This document shows, in pieces, positions 35,951-46,407 of a stretch of DNA of 64,000 nt; positions within the stretch are counted from its first letter, which is position 1, and each line of letters opens with the position of its first letter. This DNA is from Tulasnella sp. 424. Lineage: Eukaryota; Basidiomycota; Agaricomycetes; Cantharellales; Tulasnellaceae. The stretch covers positions 62,001 to 126,000 of the forward strand of contig WSUB01000122.1 of assembly GCA_019633425.1 (NCBI GenBank), written 5' to 3'. The notes under the pieces are model-generated. The model had not been told where the DNA came from and ran no database searches. It was given only the letters and a program-made list of their open reading frames with translations. A program made the translations under genes and the position numbers.

Positions 35951-36866
35951 GTTCGCAATGGTCACAATAATACATGAGTGCATAGATACGAGTCCCCATT
36001 TGACAATGGTCAGTTCCATTCCGGACTCGCAGAATTGGTAAATCAGCTTCTTCGCTGGCCATCAATATCCCCATCTTAGACTTGTTCTGCAGCAATAGGT
36101 CCCACCGAGCCGCGCTCTGGCTGTATAGGCCGGGAACCGGCTTACCCAGGCCCACATACGTGAATTTAATACTTCACTGGAATAAAGGCTTCAGAATCCG
36201 AAGTGGAGTTGGGAGGCCAACCGTGCGACGCGCGGAGTTTGTCCTTGGACTTCCGACGTACTGGAGTCGATGCACCACCTACTAGCAACGGCTGCTGCTC
36301 AGATATATGTAATAAGTATTTATTTTCGGTCGTTTTCTTCGTAATTTCATTCCTTACCAGTGGACCAACTCAAGTACCGTAGCTATCTCCCGAAGAATCG
36401 GGAATTCGAACCCCACTTGAGCATCTGAATACAACCTGCTGCGCGCAGATTGACTTCGGTCCTGCCAAGACGAACTACGGCTCCTGGCACGGGACCAGCC
36501 TGAAGCACCTTCGAATAACGAAAGCTGAACTCGCTCTGTAGGAGGACAGCCCCTGTGATCGAGATGACCATATTCATACCTTGTGCGTTGTTAGACACCA
36601 CACGCTGTGGATCTCTCATTGTAACTGGGAAAGGCTCCGCAGACCTTCTTACTCAGCTAGCAGTGTACGAAGTGTACAAATAGCGAGTGTGAGATACTAG
36701 AGTACAAACGAGTCGAGCAGGTACGGCCGAAACTACGATCACCGTAGAGGAAAACCAAGACAGGAATGAGAATGAAGCCAATGCGGAGCTTGAACATGGA
36801 TTCGACGACGTCAGCTGAGGTCAATAAACAGATCTCGAAGAAATATTGCAGAGAATGGGGCCCGAA
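35951..36866. other. Spacer and 3' flank of copy G (partial R1)
   Basis: From about 36475 it matches R1 (GGCACGGGACCAGCCTGAAG, GGATCTCTCATTGTAACTGG, TAGCGAGTGTGAGATAC) up to the stop of G. The first 500 bases show no gene. Confidence 0.45.
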
Positions 36867-39277
36867 CTAAGCTGCTATGAGCTGCCGAACCTCTGTAAGG
36901 AAGTGATCGCAACGTGCCACGTCAACTTTCAGATCAAGATGACCGTAAAGAGCGGATGCTTCACACACGAGGCGTTCGGCCTCTCCGTATTGAGCCTGGC
37001 AGCGACGGAGCCAGCTCAGGTACCAAAGACTGTTGGCCAAAGATCGCATGTCCCCGATCCGACGAAAAGCTGCCTGAGTCTCCAAGTACGATTCTTCAGC
37101 CTGGGCGTACTGGCCCGAGGCTGAGTAGGCGTGCCCCAGCCCTTGGACGGAGTTGGCGAACCCGAGTCGATCCCCGATTTGAGAGTAGGTGTCGCGGGCT
37201 TCGATGTACGACTCCTCGGCCTTAGAGTACTTGTTTTGCATGTGGTACACGTCTCCCAGACTCCTGACCGAGTTGGCGAAGCCTTGCTGATTTCCGATTT
37301 GAGAGTAGGTATCGCGGGCTCGAATGTACAACTCCTCAGCTTTGGAATACTCGGTTCGCATCTGGTACACATCCCCCAGACCTCTGACCGAGTTGGCAAA
37401 GCCTTGCAGGCTCTCGATTTGAGAGTAAGTGTCGCGGGCTTGGATGTACAACTCCTCGGCTTTGGAATATTCGCTTCGCATCTTGTACACATCTGCCAGA
37501 CCCCTGACCGAGTGAGCAAAGCCGAGCTGATTGCCGGTTTGAGAGTAGGTGCGGGCTTGGATGTATGACTCCTCGGCTTCGGAATACTTGTTCTGCATGC
37601 GGTACACATGCCCCAGACCCAGTACTGCCTTGGCCGTGCCATGGTTATCTCCAACTGACTTGGAAACCTCAAATGACTCTTGGAAGCACTTTTCCGCCTC
37701 GTCCATCCTATCATTCCTCATTTGAATCCAGCCAAGGGCATGCAAAAGTCCACTCGAACGAGTTGTAGTCCAGTTGTTGCCTTCGCCGCTCGAGGGAACG
37801 GCTTGATCCTGCGAAATCGCAAGTCGGCATGCGTAAATTCCAACAAGAAAGTCTCCCTACCATGAATGAAATCACTTGTCGGCATCTAATAGCAGTTGGT
37901 CTTTCATTTGAATTCAATCTCCAACACTCCCCCATCAGACTACAGAGTGCCTTGATTTGCTTAAGCTGAGCATTGTCTCCCACAGGTGGAAGATCACCTC
38001 TGGTGATGCGTAGAACAATCGCGAGGTCATTCTCCTCGTCGAACGGAAAGTTCCCAGTGATAGCCTGGATCGACCCGGAAATGGGATCAGCGAATGCCTA
38101 GGTTCTCCGCAATCCAGGCCAACGGACCTCCCAACAAATCCAGCCCAATGCCCAGATGTCACTCGCCAAACTGGGTAATTGTCCTTCCAGCAGCTCCGGA
38201 GCCGCCCATCGGATGGTCCAGGCTAGGCCCGTCATGGTGATGAAATCGCCCGATGCAGCTAGCTCCGCCTTCAATGACTCCGTTGTTGGCGCAATAGTTG
38301 GCGTTTGAAGGTAAGCCTTTATCACAGCCGCCGCATCCGTATCTCTATCTGCTGCTGCGGTCGCGGAATCCATTCTCCGAGCAGAACCAAAGTCGGTAAT
38401 AACCGCCCGGTTCTTGGAGTTGACCAGGACATTGAGCTACATTATAGTAAAGCCAATGTCAGCCCACGCAAGAAGAGCAGACACATTAAGCTTACTGATT
38501 TCAGATCACCGTGGCAGATTGGTGGGGTCCTTCCATGGAGGTAGCCAAGTCCTTCGCTTACGTCGCTTATCTGTGGATCCGTAAATGAAGGGAAGATTGC
38601 AGTCATGGAAGATATACGTTTACCAGAGACACGCGTTCCGGGAGCTCCCAATTGGTGGACCGAACGAACTCTCGCAAGTTGCCATTTTTCTCCCAGGAAA
38701 ACACCATCCAGGCGATGCCTTTCTTGAGGTCTTCGATGAAACCAACAATCTTTATCACGTTCTGATGGAATATGTCGTTGAGAAGGTTGACCTCATGAGC
38801 AAAGGGCTTGACATAAGTGGTATCCGAGTTAGAACACCGGCTATGGGTGGAAATCTTGCGACGACTTACAGCGAGAACTCTATCGTCGTCGGTGTCGGCG
38901 TCGAAACGCAGCTTTTTGACGGCGACGTATTCCGCGTCTTCGGATCCCGGGGAATTCGAAGACTGCTCTGGATCGAGTATCGCTGCCTCCACGTCGGCTT
39001 TCCCACCTGATTTGGGGGTATTATTTTCGAGGGGTTTGATTCGGGCTTTCTCGATTCGAAGACGTCCCAATGATTCAAGTACTTTCCTCTGCAGCGACAC
39101 CTGGTGATTAGGTTCTGTAGTCCCAACGAAACGATATGTGTCTAGAGTAGAGCCGCCCACCGGGCATATAGTAAGACGCCGCACCGCCTCTTCGACTTCG
39201 TCGACTGCGGTATCTTGAGCGCTTATTGTTAGACATGAAGGATTTGTTGCTTCAAGCTCTTTGACGTTGTCAGCCAT
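36867..39277 (-). CDS. Kinase-TPR protein, family 1 copy G (fewest repeats)
   Basis: Start at 39277 (MADNVKELEATNPSCLTISA). Exons 1 to 3 lie in one reading frame and the two introns between them contain no in-frame stop, so retention of both would still give an open frame. Kinase motifs: GGKADVEAAILDPEQ, EYVAVKKLRFDAD, FAHEVNLLNDIFHQNVIKIV, ISDVSEGLGYLHGR, PPICHGDLKS, ITDFGSARRMDS, ITMTGLAWTIRW (GPA changed to GLA), APELLEGQLPSLASDIWALG. The last exon is 36867-37808 (313 residues) with only four canonical TPRs plus two caps. The first repeat lacks one residue (IQARTYSQTG), and the protein ends TEVRQLIAA-stop. It is the shortest intact member and probably functional. Confidence 0.85.
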
Positions 39278-39394
39278 AGGACAATGCGTCTGATCACACT
39301 ATGCTACTCTGGATGGGTGGTTTTGCCGGAGGTAGGAGGTGAAGTGTCGATTGAGCACGGTGGCGGTGATGGTGGATAAATTTCAACATCTTTG

Positions 39395-39550
39395 CGCCAA
39401 GAACTTCCCAGTGGCTGGACGCCGTGAACGCCGCACCCACTTCACGACTATGCTCGCTGTAATCACATGGATCGGCTCCAATGAAGCCTGGACTTTGATC
39501 TTCCTGATTCGAACATACGAGGACCTTCCACCTAAACGATCGGAGCTTTA
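39395..39550 (-). promoter_or_regulatory. Family-1 upstream block, copy G
   Basis: GTGGCTGGACGCCGTGAACG, CGCACCCACTTCACGACTAT, GATCGGCTCCAATGAAGCCT; more diverged than in E, H, I or J. Confidence 0.4.
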
Positions 39551-39599
39551 ACGAGCGGACTTGGGTAAGTGCGAAGTGTTTGCGCGGCAAACGCGCAAC

Positions 39600-39762
39600 C
39601 AATACGTTACCAACTCGGAGTTACCCAGATCCTGTTTATCTTTAAATCTACGAGAATAGCGGCCAATTTCACCATTTAATGTAGATTTTCCGGAAGATAT
39701 TTTCTCAACGGCCCAAGCGGCTCTATATCTGTAAGATATAATTGAAATGGTCTAGGGTGAGG
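39600..39762 (-). pseudogene. Family-2 3' flank remnant
   Basis: ATGTAGATTTTCCGGAAGAT, TTTTCTCAACGGCCCAAGCG and GGCTCTATATCTGTAAG match the family-2 3' flank seen at 60095-60165, but no family-2 exon remains before the next R1 spacer. Confidence 0.4.
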
Positions 39763-40454
39763 GTTACGTGATGTTGCTGCCCTTAGCTCCGTCACCTCCA
39801 CTATCCGGGTCGCCGCCAAGAAACCCAAATAGTAAACGAAAAGTAGCACTATCTCGAATTGTCAGGCTTCTAGACTGTGCTGAATCGGATGAACAAATCT
39901 CTCTGCATTACCACGGGAGGGGGTTTGAACAACCGACGCAGCGAAGACGTTACCCCGAGGCGGGTACCGGAGATCGGGACCACAGAGTCGGCTGATATCA
40001 TAGGAAGGGCTGGTTAATATTCTTGTACTCGGACTGTGGTCCGGCTACAGAGTACGTATATGGCGGGGCCCGTCCCTCCTGTCCCATGGCACGGGACCGG
40101 CGTGAGGCAATTTCGAGTGGGTTAGGACGGAACTTGCTCTGGAGGAAGGGAGCCTGCGGAAAGGAGATGGCCGTGTTCATACCTAGCGCTGCATAGACAC
40201 CACACGCTGTGGATCTCACATTGTGGGAGAAGAGGGCTCTGCAAAACCTGTACCAGGTGAACGATGTACAAATAGCGAGCATGATAGGAGATAGTATCAG
40301 AATACAAAGGAATCAAACGAGTACTGTCGAAACTACGGTCAGGGCAGGAGGAAACAAAGACAGGAATGAGAATAGGGGATGGCAATGCGGAATGCTGGCA
40401 TCTGATGTCGATAAACATATCTCGAAGTAACAATGCAGGGAGATGGGGCCCGAA
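39763..40454. repeat. R1 intergenic spacer, copy 3
   Basis: CCCTTAGCTCCGTCACCTCC, GCATTACCACGGGAGGGGG, GATATCATAGGAAGGGCTGG, GTATATGGCGGGGCCCGTCC, CACACGCTGTGGATCTCACA and TACAAATAGCGAGCATGATA, ending at the stop of H. Contains the tRNA-like stretch at about 39905-39990. Confidence 0.6.
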
Positions 40455-43228
40455 TTAAACTACCATCAGCTGCCGAACCTCTGCAAGAAACGTATCACAG
40501 CGTGCTACATCAACTTTCAGACCAAGTTTACCATAGAGTGTGGACGCTTCACAAACAAGACGCTCGGCCTCTCCATACTGTGCCTGACGGTGGCGGAGCA
40601 AGCCCAAGTACCAAATAGTGTTGGCCAAAGATTTCATGTTTCCGATCCGACGATATACCGACTCAGCCTCCAAGTACGACTTTTCAGCCTGAGCGTACTG
40701 TCCGGAAGCTGAGTAGGCCTTCCCCAGCCCTTGGATGGAGTTGGCAAAGCCAAACTGATCTCCGATTTGAGAGTAGGCGTCCCGGGCTTGGACGTACGAC
40801 TCCTCAGCGTTGGAATACTCGCTTCGCAACCGGTACAGGTCTCCCAGACCCATGACCGAATTGGCAAAGCCGAGTTGAGCCCCGATTTCAGAGTAGGTGT
40901 TGCGGGCTTGGATGTATGACTTTTCAGCGTTAGGATACTCGCTTTGCATCTGGTACAGGTCTCCCAGACCCATGACCGAGTTAGCAAAGCCGAGCTGATT
41001 CCCGAGCCGAGAGTAGGCATCGCAGGCTTGGATGTACGATTCCTCGGCTTTGGAATACTCGCTTCGTATCCGGTACACTCCTGCCAGACGACGGACCGAG
41101 TTGGCAAAGCTAAGTTGATCCCCAATTTGAGAGTAGGTATCGCGGGCTTGGATGTACAACTTCTCGGCGTTGGAATACTCGCTTCGCATCCGGTACACGT
41201 CTCCCAGACCCATGACCGACTTGGCAAACCCTTGCTGATTCCCGATTTGAGAGTAGGCATCGCGGGCTTGGATATACGACTTCTTGGCTTTAGAGTACTC
41301 GTTTCGCATCCGGTACAGGTGTCCCAGACCCTTGACCGAGTTGGCAAAGCCGAGCTGATTCCCGATCCGAGAGTAGGTGTTGCGTGCTTGGATGTACGAT
41401 TCCTCGGCGTTGGAATAGTCGTTTCGAATCCAATACACGTCTCCTAGACCCTTGACCGAGTTGGCAAAGCCTTGCTGATTCCCGATTTGAGAGTAGGTGT
41501 TGCGTGCTTGAATGTACGATTCCTCGGCTTTGGAATACTCGCTGCGCGTATAGTGCATGTCTCCAAGTGCGTGTAATGCTCTGGCGCTGCCCTCTTTATC
41601 ACCGGCTAACTTGGCAACCACAGACGACTCTTGGAAGTACTTCTCTGCTTCGGATAATATGCCATTCTCCATTTGAATCCAGCCAAGGGCGCACAAAAGG
41701 CCGCTCGAACGAGTTGCAGCCGACCCCCCGCTCACGTTGCTGCTTGAGGGTATAGCTTGATTCTGCAAGGATTGCAAGTAAGTACGCGGAAATTACAACA
41801 GGAAGGACTCCCTACCATAAATGAAATGACTTGCTGGCATCTAATAGCCGTTGGTCGCTCATTTGCATTCAACCTCCAACACTCCCCCATCAGACTACAT
41901 AGCGCCTTGACTTGCTTAAGTTGAGTATGATCTCCCACCACCGGAAGGTCACCTCTCGTAATACGCAGAATAATCGCGAGGTCATTCTCCTCATCAAATG
42001 GAAAGTTTCCGGTGATGGCCTGAATCGACCCGGAAAGCGGGTTAGACAACACGTTGATCGCCGAGACTCATTCAAACACACCTCCCAACAGATCCAGCCC
42101 AATGCCCAGATGTCACTTGCCAAACCGGGTAACTCTCCCTCCAGCAGCTCCGGAGCGGCCCATCGGATGGTCCAAGCCGGACCCGTCATGGTGATGAAAT
42201 CCCCAGACGCTGCTACCTCTGCCCTCAATGATTCCCCCGTGGGCGCTGTGGTCGTGATTCGATGCGCGAACTGTATCACAGCCGCCAAACCGGCGCTTCG
42301 ATATGCTGTTGCTGTTCCAGAATCCATCGTCCGAGCTGAACCAAAGTCGGTAATAATTGCCCGGTTCTTGGAATTGACCAGGATGTTGAGCTATATGCAG
42401 GTCCATGTCAGTTTCCGCAAGAAGGAGCAAGCACATTACGCTCACCGATTTTAGGTCCCCGTGACAGATCGACGGGGTCCTTCCATGGAGGTAACTAATC
42501 CCGCTCGCAACGTCATTGATCTGTGGTTTCGTAAGCAAAGAATAGATTATTATAGCGAAGGCGATGGGCTTACCAGGGACAGGCGTTCTGGGAGCTCCCA
42601 GTTGGCGGACCGAACGAACTCCCGCAGGTTACCATTCTTCTCCCACGAAAACACTATCCAGGCTATGCCCGCCTCGAGGTCTTCGACAAAGCCAACGAGT
42701 CTCACCACGTTTGGATGCGATAAGTCGTTTAAAAGGTTGACTTCATGAGCAAATGGCTTGATACAAACGGGATCCATGTCAGAACAACCGAACGGTGTTG
42801 GCGAAAAGACGTGCTACGACTTACGGCCAGCGCTCGATCGTCCTCGGTATCGGTATCCAAACGTAGCTTCTTGATGGCGATGTACTCCGGGTCTTCGAGT
42901 TTTGGGGAACCCGAGGACTGGGTTGGAGCGAGTATCCCTGCCTCCACGTCCGCATTCCCCCCTGCCTTGGGAGCCTTCTTCTCGAGCCGTTTAACTCGGG
43001 ATTTCTCGATTCGGAGATGTTCCAATGATCCAAGTACTTTTCTCTAAAGCAACGCCTGGTGATTAACCTCCTGCCATCCCAACGAAATGCGCATAGAGTA
43101 GAGCGGCCCACCGGACAGATTTTCAAACGCGTCGTCGCCTCTTCGACTTGGTCGATGGCGGTATCCTGAGCGCTTAGCAGTGGATGTGAAGGACCTGTTT
43201 CTTGAGGCTCTGCGATACTATCTGCCAT
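40455..43228 (-). CDS. Kinase-TPR protein, family 1 copy H
   Basis: Start at 43228 (MADSIAEPQETGPSHPLLSA), donor GTGGGC. Motifs: GGNADVEAGILAPTQ, EYIAIKKLRLDTD, FAHEVNLLNDLSHPNVVRLV, INDVASGISYLHGR, CHGDLKS, NVLVNSKNRAIITDFGSAR, ITMTGPAWTIRW, APELLEGELPGLASDIWALG. The last exon, 40455-41762, encodes 435 residues, exactly as in I and J: N-cap (NGILSEAEKYFQES), seven canonical TPRs and two caps, ending AEVRQLMVV-stop. Repeats alternate SKAEESYIQARNTYSQIG with SNAEKLYIQARDTYSQIG types, suggesting expansion by unequal exchange within the array. All catalytic residues are present. Confidence 0.88.
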
Positions 43229-43329
43229 CGTAAAATGTGCTTGATCAACGTATGCCGCGAAGTAGATGATTGGGCCGGGAGTAGAGGGTGAAGGATCGAT
43301 TGAGGTGGTGGTTTTACGAGGGACCTTTG

Positions 43330-43490
43330 GAACGAAAGTGGCTTCCAGTGGGGAAGCCGGGAGGCCGCACGCTTGCAGCGTGCTCGTTGCAAACGCATGT
43401 ATCGGCTCAAATTAAACTTCGACTCGGATCTTGTTTGAATATGGAATTCGAGGCCCTTCCACCTAAAGTATCGAAGCTTTGATGAGCAGA
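43330..43490 (-). promoter_or_regulatory. Family-1 upstream block, copy H
   Basis: CTTCCAGTGGGGAAGCCGGG, GGCCGCACGCTTGCAGCGTG, CGAGGCCCTTCCACCTAAAG. It has a shorter spacing to the start codon than in E. Confidence 0.4.
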
Positions 43491-43572
43491 GTCAGGTAGT
43501 TGGAAGAACCGCACGCGGGCGACAAACGCGCAAGCGATATATGACGGAGTTGATGCCTCCGCAAACTGAGGC

Positions 43573-43589
43573 GGAGACGCTCCGTCTCC
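43573..43589. repeat. Inverted repeat (hairpin) between the family-1 and family-2 flanks
   Basis: GGAGACGCTCCGTCTCC can form a 7-bp stem with a 3-base loop; the same element is at 60015-60031. It lies between the two divergent flanks. Function is unknown. Confidence 0.4.
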
Positions 43590-43639
43590 GTACGCAACGG
43601 TTAGCTACCGTTCCGCTCCAAATCAATGAAAGTGGTGGC

Positions 43640-45520
43640 TTATTTAGGGCACCGATGTAAGTCTTAGGACACTCTCGCAAGGACTCAGACGGCTTTATGC
43701 GGGTAAGCCGAATGATACGGTCTACGGTTAGGCTAAAGGACTTACACACGTGCGCGAACTACGTAACCTCCACCTCCTTCAATCGCATTGCTCGATGATG
43801 CGGGACTTGTCACCATCGGTAATGCATCCCTTTTCTTTTCCACCGCTGCCGCTTGCTCACTCCCACCCACCGCTTTGTACAAATGCATCAACTGGTCCTC
43901 CACCTTCAGTGCCTCCACCCCATCGCCTGTCCTCACAGCGTCAAATCCAAATCAACTAACGCCTCCTTCAGATCCTCTCCGAACTGCTTCAACCCGTTTC
44001 CTTGTCTCTCCCCACACCAAACCAGCAAATCCGAGAACCTCCGTTAACTCGGCCCCATCGCCGAAGCCGTCGACGCAGCCGTGTTCTTCATCCTCGCCGC
44101 GCAACGCATTTGCGGCACCTAGGTCGTCCCTTATGCGAAAGTAGATCTCGTGGGCCTCCATGGAAGCCTTCTCCGCCTCTTGATACCTGTCACGCGCAGT
44201 CGAGGTACAGTATTCCCAAGCCGAGCAACACGTTCGCGCCGCTCCCCTGTATCCGATGGGTTGAATAGATTCTCCAAAGCCGTACTGTTGGTCGGTCTGA
44301 TAGAAGTTGCTGATGGGGCTTTTGAACCGTTGCCCGCTGCCGGTTATGGTACCCGTCTTCCCAATTATGTGACCAAGACCAGCAAGAGCCACCACTGAGC
44401 TCGGTCGCGTCGCATATCTTGAGAGCTTCCATCCACGACGTCACTACCGTTCCAATTTCGTCCCAAGCGAAACGGGACCTGGCGTTACCTGACCAACGTA
44501 CGGGCCAGAGGGATTTGGAACGCTTGCTGGTTCCCGGTTGTGTTCTTCGATTGTTGGTACACCCCAACCGCTTTTGCCAAAGCCGCCCGCGCGTTCTCAT
44601 GTAGGCCCAGAATTTTGTAGCTTGCAATGACCTTTTCTAAAGCGCCTCCGATGTCGTGGTAAATAAGGGGGGAGGTTCCGGTCGTAATCGAAAAGAATGA
44701 CGGAATGGGGAAAGACGAATGAGTGAAAGGCTTTGCTGGAGTCCGTGGCATCGACGAAGTTATTCGTACGCACCTCCAACGCGAGACGTCCCCACACCTC
44801 CGAATATTGTTCTTTCAACGTCTTCTCGTCGCCCATGAGCACTTCCCGACTACACCACCGCATGGACCCCTTGAAGCCGGAGCGGGTCGTCGGACCGCTA
44901 TGTCCTTCTCGAACGACTACTGCAGGGCCAAAGTCGCAAAGGACAGCTCCGTGGTCATCGTTAACGAGGACATCTAGCGGGGAGAGTTTTGGCAGCGTAG
45001 AAATGGCGGTGAGGTATGACATGAGGACGAATTGCAGTGAGCAGATCGACGGCTTGATTTAGAGCGAAGGGAAAGGAGTCCGGAGCACCACTTGAGATAC
45101 CTGATAAGGTACATAGCTTTAGTCAAGCTGTAGAGACCCGGAAAGGGGTCCGGGGGGAGAAACAAAAGGACAACGTACTGATTTCAGGTCTCCTTGAAGA
45201 GTTGGTGGATTTCGGTATGTAGCTACTGCAGCCCTTTGGGAGTATCTCGTACCTAAGATCTATTGTCAGTACAGCCAAAGTGGCCTTGGGACTGGGTGGA
45301 CATTCGTACCAGCCCAAGCCTCTCTTCAGGTTTCGCCTGGTTACTGGTCAAATAGTTTTTGACGTTGCCGTTCGGCACAAACGGAGAGATGAGATATGCG
45401 GTTCCGAGTTCCCAGCTTAAGAAATACAGGGCAAAAAAGTGCTGTTTTCGTGGTGGCATACTGACCAGCTACTCATCTCCGTGGTCGCTGTTTCTGCCAG
45501 AGCGGAGGTTGAAGATTGCA
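43640..45520 (-). pseudogene. Family-2 kinase/helical-domain pseudogene f
   Basis: The C-terminus (43742-43936) reads DGVEALKVEDQLMHLYKAVG and VEKKRDALPMV. Broken helical segments lie at 43952-44750 in three frames. The kinase loop exon at 44760-44980 reads LDVLVNDDHGAVLCDFGPAV, GFKGSMRWC, REVLMGDEKTLKEQY and LALEVRTNN. An upstream exon at about 45330-45460 reads LGTAYLISPFVPNGNVKNYL, and 45430-45465 still has the helix-C region (EMSSWSVCHHEN) without the 7-base gap of copy h. A frameshift occurs at its start. Non-functional overall. Confidence 0.68.
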
Positions 45521-45889
45521 GCGCACCGGACGAGGATCCTCGGAGATCAGGTGGCTCGAAGACGCGAGTGGTCGAGAGAATTAATAAGGGGCGTTGGTGT
45601 TCATATCGACATCCGCCAGGACTGAAGGCGGGATTGAAGGGGCTCTGTCGGAGATGCGGACGCCATTGATGCTCTATTGGAGGTTTGCGCTATGCAGAGC
45701 TCGAGTCCTTCCCCTCGCGTTCGGTGTTGCAGTACAGTGGGCGCAGAGAGGGGGACGTGGTGAGATAGAGTGCCAAGCGGAGCGGTCAAAGGACAGGTTG
45801 GTTGGAATTCCAATCGACTTGCTAACCCGCCCTCGTTTCAGTCACATAGGCGACCTCAGGCACGCCGCGTCCGTCTTTTTGTTTCACCG

Positions 45890-46407
45890 TACGCGTCCCC
45901 TCCTATCGACTGAGTCGGGGATGAAATCAGTCGATAGCGTAGGAGGGGCCGGTAAATATTCCTGTACTCGGGCTGTGGTGAGGGTACAGATGACGTATTT
46001 GGCAGGGGTCCCTCCTGTCCCGTAGCACGGGACCGGCGTGAGGCACCTTTGAATGCGGAACTCGCTCTGGACTCTGGAAGAGGGCACCCCGCGTAATCGA
46101 GACGGTCAGATTCATACCTGAGACTCCGTAGACAGCCCAAGCCGTGGATCTCACCTTGTAACAGGGAAAGTCTCCGCAAAACTTTGTACTAGGTGAGCGA
46201 TGTACAAATAGCGAGTGTGATAGGAGATATCGGAATACAAAGGAACCGAACAAGTACCACCGAGACTACAGTCACATAAGGGGAGGCAAACAAAACACAG
46301 GGATGAGAATAAAGCCAGGGCGGAATTCGAACAAGCAAGATTGGACGACGCCAACTAACATCGAAAAACATATCTCGAGATAATAATGCAAGGAGATGGG
46401 GCCTGAA
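45890..46407. repeat. R1 intergenic spacer, copy 4 (5' part missing)
   Basis: GATAGCGTAGGAGGGGCCGG, ATTTGGCAGGGGTCCCTCC, AGCACGGGACCGGCGTGAGG, AAGCCGTGGATCTCACCTTG and TACTAGGTGAGCGATGTACA, ending at the stop of I. This copy shows the uninterrupted form of the site that is split at 49858/52014. Confidence 0.6.
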
